Assembly: GCF_014851395.1 (NCBI RefSeq)
Contig: NW_024040707.1
Location: 14,741,457-14,805,456 of the forward strand
Direction: 5' to 3'
Source of the DNA: Micropterus salmoides
Taxonomy: Eukaryota > Chordata > Actinopteri > Centrarchiformes > Centrarchidae
DNA: 64,000 nucleotides
Positions 59,077-64,000 of the stretch are shown here, piece after piece. Numbering within the stretch: position 1 is the first letter of the stretch; each line of letters opens with the position of its first letter. A program made the position numbers and the translations under genes. Below the pieces are notes generated by a model that did not search any database, was not told the DNA's origin, and was given only the letters and a program-made list of their open reading frames with translations.

Positions 59077-59901
59077 TCTGTTGCAAGCAACAGAGAAAAC
59101 AGGCCTGTGCTTCATTTCTAACTGAGGTTAGAGCCCATTGACATAAAGGAAATAAAACAGTGATTTATTAATAAGTGATTTCATTGAAAAACTACTAGCT
59201 CCTAAAAGTATCATCTTTTTTTAGTCCTTTTTCCCCCCAAAAATAAAAATATTAATAGAAATATTAAGTGCAAATTCGTACGTGATTCAAATAAATTTAA
59301 TCAAACATTTATTGAACATTCATTGAACATTTGTTATATTGTTATTATGGACAAATATATTGCCATTTTTGTCATTATTGCTGCTTGCCCTTCTCTGAGA
59401 CGTCCAAAAAATAAATGAATGCATCTTTAATCAAAACCACAGGTTAGTAGGGTAGTTTTATGGTAAAATGATTGCCCGAACTGTTTACACAATTACAAGA
59501 CTGACTTCCAGGTTCTACTTTGACCTGCTGTAATTTCTGCAGCTGTGCTCACCCAGTTTTCCTGTTCCTTCAGTGAGGTTTTATTTCATTTTGGCGTGTG
59601 CTCACTTTTTGATAATTTAAACTATTTGGCTGCTTATGTTTCTTGCCCTGTCTGACCTGGTTGTACGATACTGTCAGTTTCCCAGAGCTCAACAATTAAT
59701 GTGGTAATTACAATGTGGAAACTGTATGTGCATACATGTGCATGTGTTGGTGACAGGGATCTCTCCGCTATTTCGTTCACCGTTGACTGAGTGTGAGGCC
59801 GAGTGAGAGATGGCGGCAGCATGGCTGGCCCTCACTGATAACTAGGTGCAGGCAGAGCCCTGTGCACTGTGCCTCTATTCAAAACGCACATGCATGCATG
59901 C
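59077..59901. other. Intergenic, no gene seen
   Basis: No recognisable features. Confidence 0.45.
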
Positions 59902-59914
59902 GCACACACACACA

Positions 59915-59958
<44 letters not shown>
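59902..59958. repeat. (CA)n microsatellite with one CT interruption
   Basis: CA tract of about 57 bp, interrupted once by TC near 59916. Confidence 0.95.
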
Positions 59959-59959
<1 letters not shown>

Positions 59960-60638
59960 TAATTAATCCCAAAACGGAAGGGAAATTGAAAAAACACTGT
60001 CTCCACTTTTAATTGGACTGATTGTCGTCCAACCATAAAGAGAAAACAAGCTCAATCATTCTCCTCCATCTTGTTGCTTGTTGAATTATTGATAGATGGA
60101 ATAAACTGCACCAGAAAACGAAATGGGGAAAGGAAGCACTGCGCTCAAGTGTGTTTGAGTAAATGTAGTGATAAAATTTGATTATTCATGTGTGATGCAT
60201 CGCTGTGTTGATTCTTGTAACAGCGTGAGGAGGAGTTCTGAGTTGACTGTAGAGAACCTGTATGTGCCAGACAAGCCAGCTGGTATCTTGTTGTCCAAGT
60301 ACACAATGCTCCAGCAAAAAAAGGAAAAACAACTGAAGTAGATGAGGTAGTTAGTTAGAAGGCATTCATTATTCAGTCATATTTGAACCACTGTGTAAAT
60401 GCTTGTCTTCTACCATCCAGTCCACCTTGCCTCCCTGACCCTTTTGCTTGATCAGTATCACACAGAATATTTGCCCTTGTGTAAACCCCCCCCCCCCCCC
60501 CCCCCCCCCCCGCCGCATCTGGTCCTGGTGAAAATCTTGGCAAGTTATATCATATTGGCTTTTTTCCCAATGCTGGGATGTTTTTCAAAGAATATTTTGG
60601 CAACTGAGCTTTCTATTTGTCAAAAATGTGCCCCCTTA
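59959..60638. other. Intergenic, no gene seen
   Basis: Includes the C26 run at 60486-60511. No gene. Confidence 0.45.
60486..60511. repeat. C26 homopolymer
   Basis: Twenty-six cytosines in a row; the opposite strand is quadruplex-capable. True length is uncertain in assemblies. Confidence 0.88.
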
Positions 60639-60906
60639 TAGCTCAGGGTGACAGGAACCAGTTGTGTATTTCTTCTATTTAACTAAACTGTAACCTCTTT
60701 AAAATCAAAATGTAGCCTATTCAGCATTAGCAAGAGATTATATTATACACTTACACATCTTCAATGTGGCATATTAAATATTCCCCATTATTGATAATAA
60801 AAGCATTATAAAATGAATAACTTTAAACTGTTTCATGGACATTTTCCTGTAAAGCACCTTAATAGAAATATGATTAAATTTTTTGACCTCCAATGTTTTG
60901 ATACCT
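60639..60906. repeat. 270-bp dispersed repeat, copy B
   Basis: Near-identical direct copy of 55244-55513, including the distinctive TCAATGTGGCATATTAAATA and CAGCATTAGCAA words. Single-base differences are spread evenly, with small deletions. Confidence 0.88.
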
Positions 60907-61141
60907 CAACCTGATAATGAGAATAGGGAAATCCCTGAATAGGCTTCTGTGCTTTGACAGTGACAAAACATGTTCGATTTAAACTTCTAGAGGCCAAATA
61001 GAGACCTTGAAATATTCCCCTCATCAATTAATCTCCATTCAATGACACACTGCTTTACTTAGCCAACCATTCAGCCTCCTCTGGCTGCTATAATTGTCCC
61101 AGTTAATTGCTTTTCAACTCTCTTTGATTACAAGGTCGGCT

Positions 61142-61178
61142 CTGAATGGCTGGTGTACATGGCTCAAAGTTCCCTCTT
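61142..61178. repeat. Right arm of a 36-bp long-range inverted repeat
   Basis: CTGAATGGCTGGTGTACATG onward is the reverse complement of 55181-55216 with one substitution and one extra base. Confidence 0.85.
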
Positions 61179-61858
61179 CCCTCGGCCCTCCTCCTTTTCC
61201 ATCCACCGTCTTATGACCCCCACCCCGCCCCGCCCTCTCTTTGGTCACAACAGGTCGAACCATCCCTGCTCTCCTCTCCTATCCTCTCCTCGCCTCCTCT
61301 CCTGGGGGGGGGTTAGAGTTTTACATAATCTGTAGTGCAAGCACGAGAGAATTTTTAAGACAATCTGTAAGCAGAGTTGTAATGGCTTAGTCCATTCTCT
61401 ACAAATAAGAAATTATGCTTTATTATACAATACACTATATATACTGTTTTAAATAAAATAGTATTATTTGGTGGCGGATGTAACAAAATGGAAAAAAATA
61501 GCAAATTGCACGTAGGGAAATGTGGAGAAATAAAGATTGGCTCTCGAAAAGAACACACTGCTCTACAACTGTCCCTGACAATTTATGTACTGTTGAGGTT
61601 GGTTAAAGAAGCAGAGTCTATGAGTGGAAAGAGAGGAGGGTTGGTCTGTGTGTGTGTGTGTGTGTGTGTTACTCCTGTGTCTTTCTCTTCTCCCTCCACA
61701 GCTCACAGGGAGGCGACAGAGTCCCTCTCATTACTAAACAGCACAGACCCCAAACAAAGACTCTTGCACCGACAGTGGCGTGTGTTCATTACCGATAACT
61801 AGTGTGGCCTCTCATCTGAATAAGCATGCCATATAGGCCTTGACACATATTCACACCA

Positions 61859-61859
<1 letters not shown>
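61179..61859. other. Intergenic with short simple repeats
   Basis: C/T-rich at 61180-61320 and a short GT tract near 61646-61669. No gene. Confidence 0.45.

Positions 61860-61899
<40 letters not shown>
61860..61899. repeat. (CA)20 microsatellite
   Basis: Pure CA tract. Confidence 0.96.
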
Positions 61900-61902
<3 letters not shown>

Positions 61903-62372
61903 GCAGGCATTTAAGACCAGACACACACAATAAACACCACATACATGCATACAGATCCAAAGGCACACCCTTATGTGCTATTATTCACATACACACACAC
62001 TCATCCTACGAACTCTTGTGTCGAACAGATAGCGATTACCGGATTACTCTGCAGCGGCAACTTGAATATGCATTCAAGCTTTGTGTTGTCAGCATTGGCT
62101 TTTGTTCCCCATGCGGAGAAGAGCCACACAAAGCCTTTCGACATCAAAGACACTGGATAACAGTAATAGCAAACTGCAAAATGCTAACTGTGGTTCTGAG
62201 GGATGCCGCCAGGTTGCTGCAGGAGAACCATGCAAATAAGCAACATAACGTTATTTCTGCTCCACTTGAATGTGGCTTTCTCCTCATCTGGCCTTCTGTA
62301 TGTTTCACACCTGGCTGGTTAAATGTGCCACTGGGCCTGGAGATGTCTGCTGAGGGGTGAACAGCAATGAGG

Positions 62373-62375
<3 letters not shown>

Positions 62376-62411
<36 letters not shown>
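62376..62411. repeat. (CA)18 microsatellite
   Basis: Pure CA tract, 480 bp after the previous one. The GC-balanced segment between them (62030-62350) shows a 114-codon frame without domains. Confidence 0.96.
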
Positions 62412-62414
<3 letters not shown>

Positions 62415-64000
62415 ACACATATTCACTTACTGAATGACCTTTGCTCTTTCGAGTTCATTTTAGACTCTTAGACAAACTATAGTGAAATGCAGTGAAAGAT
62501 CATCAGATTGTATCTTTTAAATAAGTAGGCAATAGTCGAGCCTGTTGCTATAAATAAATAGCTTTCTTCTTTTGTGGACACCATGTGGTACAAGCAGGCT
62601 ACAGAAATGTTATCTCCTGTTGTGACTAATATCTGCAATCTCCCTGATTCTCTGTCATACACAATGGCATGTTTATCCTGCTGTCATATTTCTTGGATTC
62701 TATGGCGCTTTCTGCTGTGATTAGGCCCATAGTTTCTACATACAGCTAGATGCGATAACAGCGGGGAGCAAAATGGGGGTCTTTTAAAACGTTTTACCCT
62801 TCCGTGCAGCCGTACACATCAGTAAGTGCATATTTGTGGTGAGCATGGAAGATTTTGCCCCTATGTGTTGTACCATCCATATTTAAAACGCAGGTGGCAG
62901 TGACCTGTTTTGCAATTGAGTTCGGGGCCATGGAATAGTTACCGTGGCAGATAAGGAGTGGGAAATGTGAGGTGAAGAAAACACGGAAGAGGAGGAGTGG
63001 AGGAAGAAAAGTGAGGAGAGGTGGGGTGCAGGAAGGGAAGCCTAAAATGTCATTGTGTGGATGACTGATAGCGTTCTGTGAAAGCATCTCTTGATGAGCA
63101 CACGCAAGGCAAGCCTCTGATTGAGCTCTACTGCCAATCACAAGCGTTCATGTGTGTGTGTGATGTAACACCAAGTATACACACCCCAACACACAAAACT
63201 CTGTGTCTTTGATCATCTGAGTGAGACTATTCTCTACATGTTCTACAGCAATTAGCTAGGGAGAGACAGGAGCGATCAAGCAGCAAACCCAACAAATGAT
63301 CAGTGAATAGTGAAAATCTAACTATCACCTTAAACTGTCAATACTAGTCTGTAGGACCACCAATCAAGCTTACACTGATTTTGTATTCTCGGGTTTTTCT
63401 TGCATAATAACCTTCTGCAAAAATGCTAATCTTACATGTTTATTTATTGAAGTGGAAACATGAATAATCCAACCAGTGGGAGAAGGAAAGACCGGCACCC
63501 ATTGACAACCAAATAAAAAAAGAACACAACATAAGGAACTGACTGTAAAATTAACTATTTTTATATGGATTTATGCCTTTTAGTTCTTAATCACCTTCAG
63601 AAACATAAAAACAAGCGAAGCACATCGCAGCATCATCACAGAACAACCACTGTGTTGACTTGCTCATTGCGCACATTGAATTGCTTTAGATGAAGAAACT
63701 GAAGAAAGAGGTTTTGTCTGTGTTTACCTGTATCAAGATAAAGGTCACAGATTTAAAAAAAAATGACTACAGTTATGTCTCAAGGCCTTACATCCTTCTC
63801 TGAGAGCTATGAATAAAAAGGAACACACAGTGCAGACATTTAATGCTTTCATAACCCTTAATTCTCTTGACCTCCATTTGAAAAAAAAATGCTTTTCCAT
63901 TTGAATGACACAAATAAAAATGATTCTTTTTTTTATGCACCTGCAGACCTCATCTGTTTTTTTTCCTGCACTTCCTCCCCCTGCTGGTCCACAATCTCAG
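62412..64000. other. Intergenic, no gene seen
   Basis: AT-rich, with a purine-rich stretch at 62950-63050. No exon, element end or RNA gene was recognised up to the window end. Confidence 0.45.

Noticed and set aside
60386..60393. 3' end (AACCACTG) of the hAT element that starts at 56993
   Set aside because: Only a short match, no matching 8-bp target duplication, and the intervening 2 kb is unrelated; probably chance.
62016..62360. 114-codon + strand frame between two CA tracts
   Set aside because: No domain or splice context; composition fits non-coding DNA.
38341..64000. miR-124, expected downstream of BHLHE23 by human synteny
   Set aside because: I looked for the mature-strand core and its complement and saw no match; the locus probably lies beyond the window or elsewhere.

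Overview
The window looks like nuclear DNA of a ray-finned (teleost-like) fish. It has vertebrate genes split by GT-AG introns, very dense (CA)n/(GT)n microsatellites, AT-rich intergenic DNA, and many interspersed-repeat types that I associate with fish (tRNA-derived SINEs, hAT elements and their MITEs, L2/CR1-like LINE remnants). There are no bacterial operons, CRISPR arrays or phage-like blocks.

Layout. (1) 1-7270: a complete 13-exon gene on the + strand that I reconstruct exon by exon as slc17a9, the vesicular nucleotide transporter. The joined reading frame is 1401 nt (466 codons plus stop) and every splice phase fits; one intron appears to use a GC donor. (2) 7271-37125: about 30 kb without a convincing gene. 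It holds the likely slc17a9 3' UTR, microsatellites, dispersed repeats and several repeat-poor blocks with homeodomain-type motifs that are candidate enhancers. (3) 37126-37809: an uninterrupted 227-codon gene on the - strand, bhlhe23 (an Olig-family bHLH repressor of the Beta4 type), with a GC-rich 5' flank to about 38340. (4) 38341-64000: about 26 kb without a living gene. It holds a 1.7-kb hAT element with an intact 8-bp target duplication and another element nested in it, a 1.46-kb inverted-repeat element that contains a SINE, an L2/CR1-like reverse-transcriptase fragment, a broken ZBED/hAT transposase, a repeat family with two full and one partial copy, and homopolymer G/C runs.

How it fits together. 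In human (20q13.33) SLC17A9 and BHLHE23 are also neighbours, so this appears to be an old linkage. The two genes have unrelated jobs: one loads ATP into secretory vesicles, the other is a neuronal and retinal transcription factor. The long, gene-poor flanks of bhlhe23 resemble the regulatory landscape of a developmental transcription factor, and the candidate enhancers are more likely to serve it than slc17a9.

I found no convincing undescribed biological system. The best leads are the GC-AG intron, the nested transposons with recognisable target duplications, the repeat block at 55.2-61.2 kb, and the candidate conserved non-coding blocks. Family names for repeats come from memory of consensus sequences and were not checked by search.
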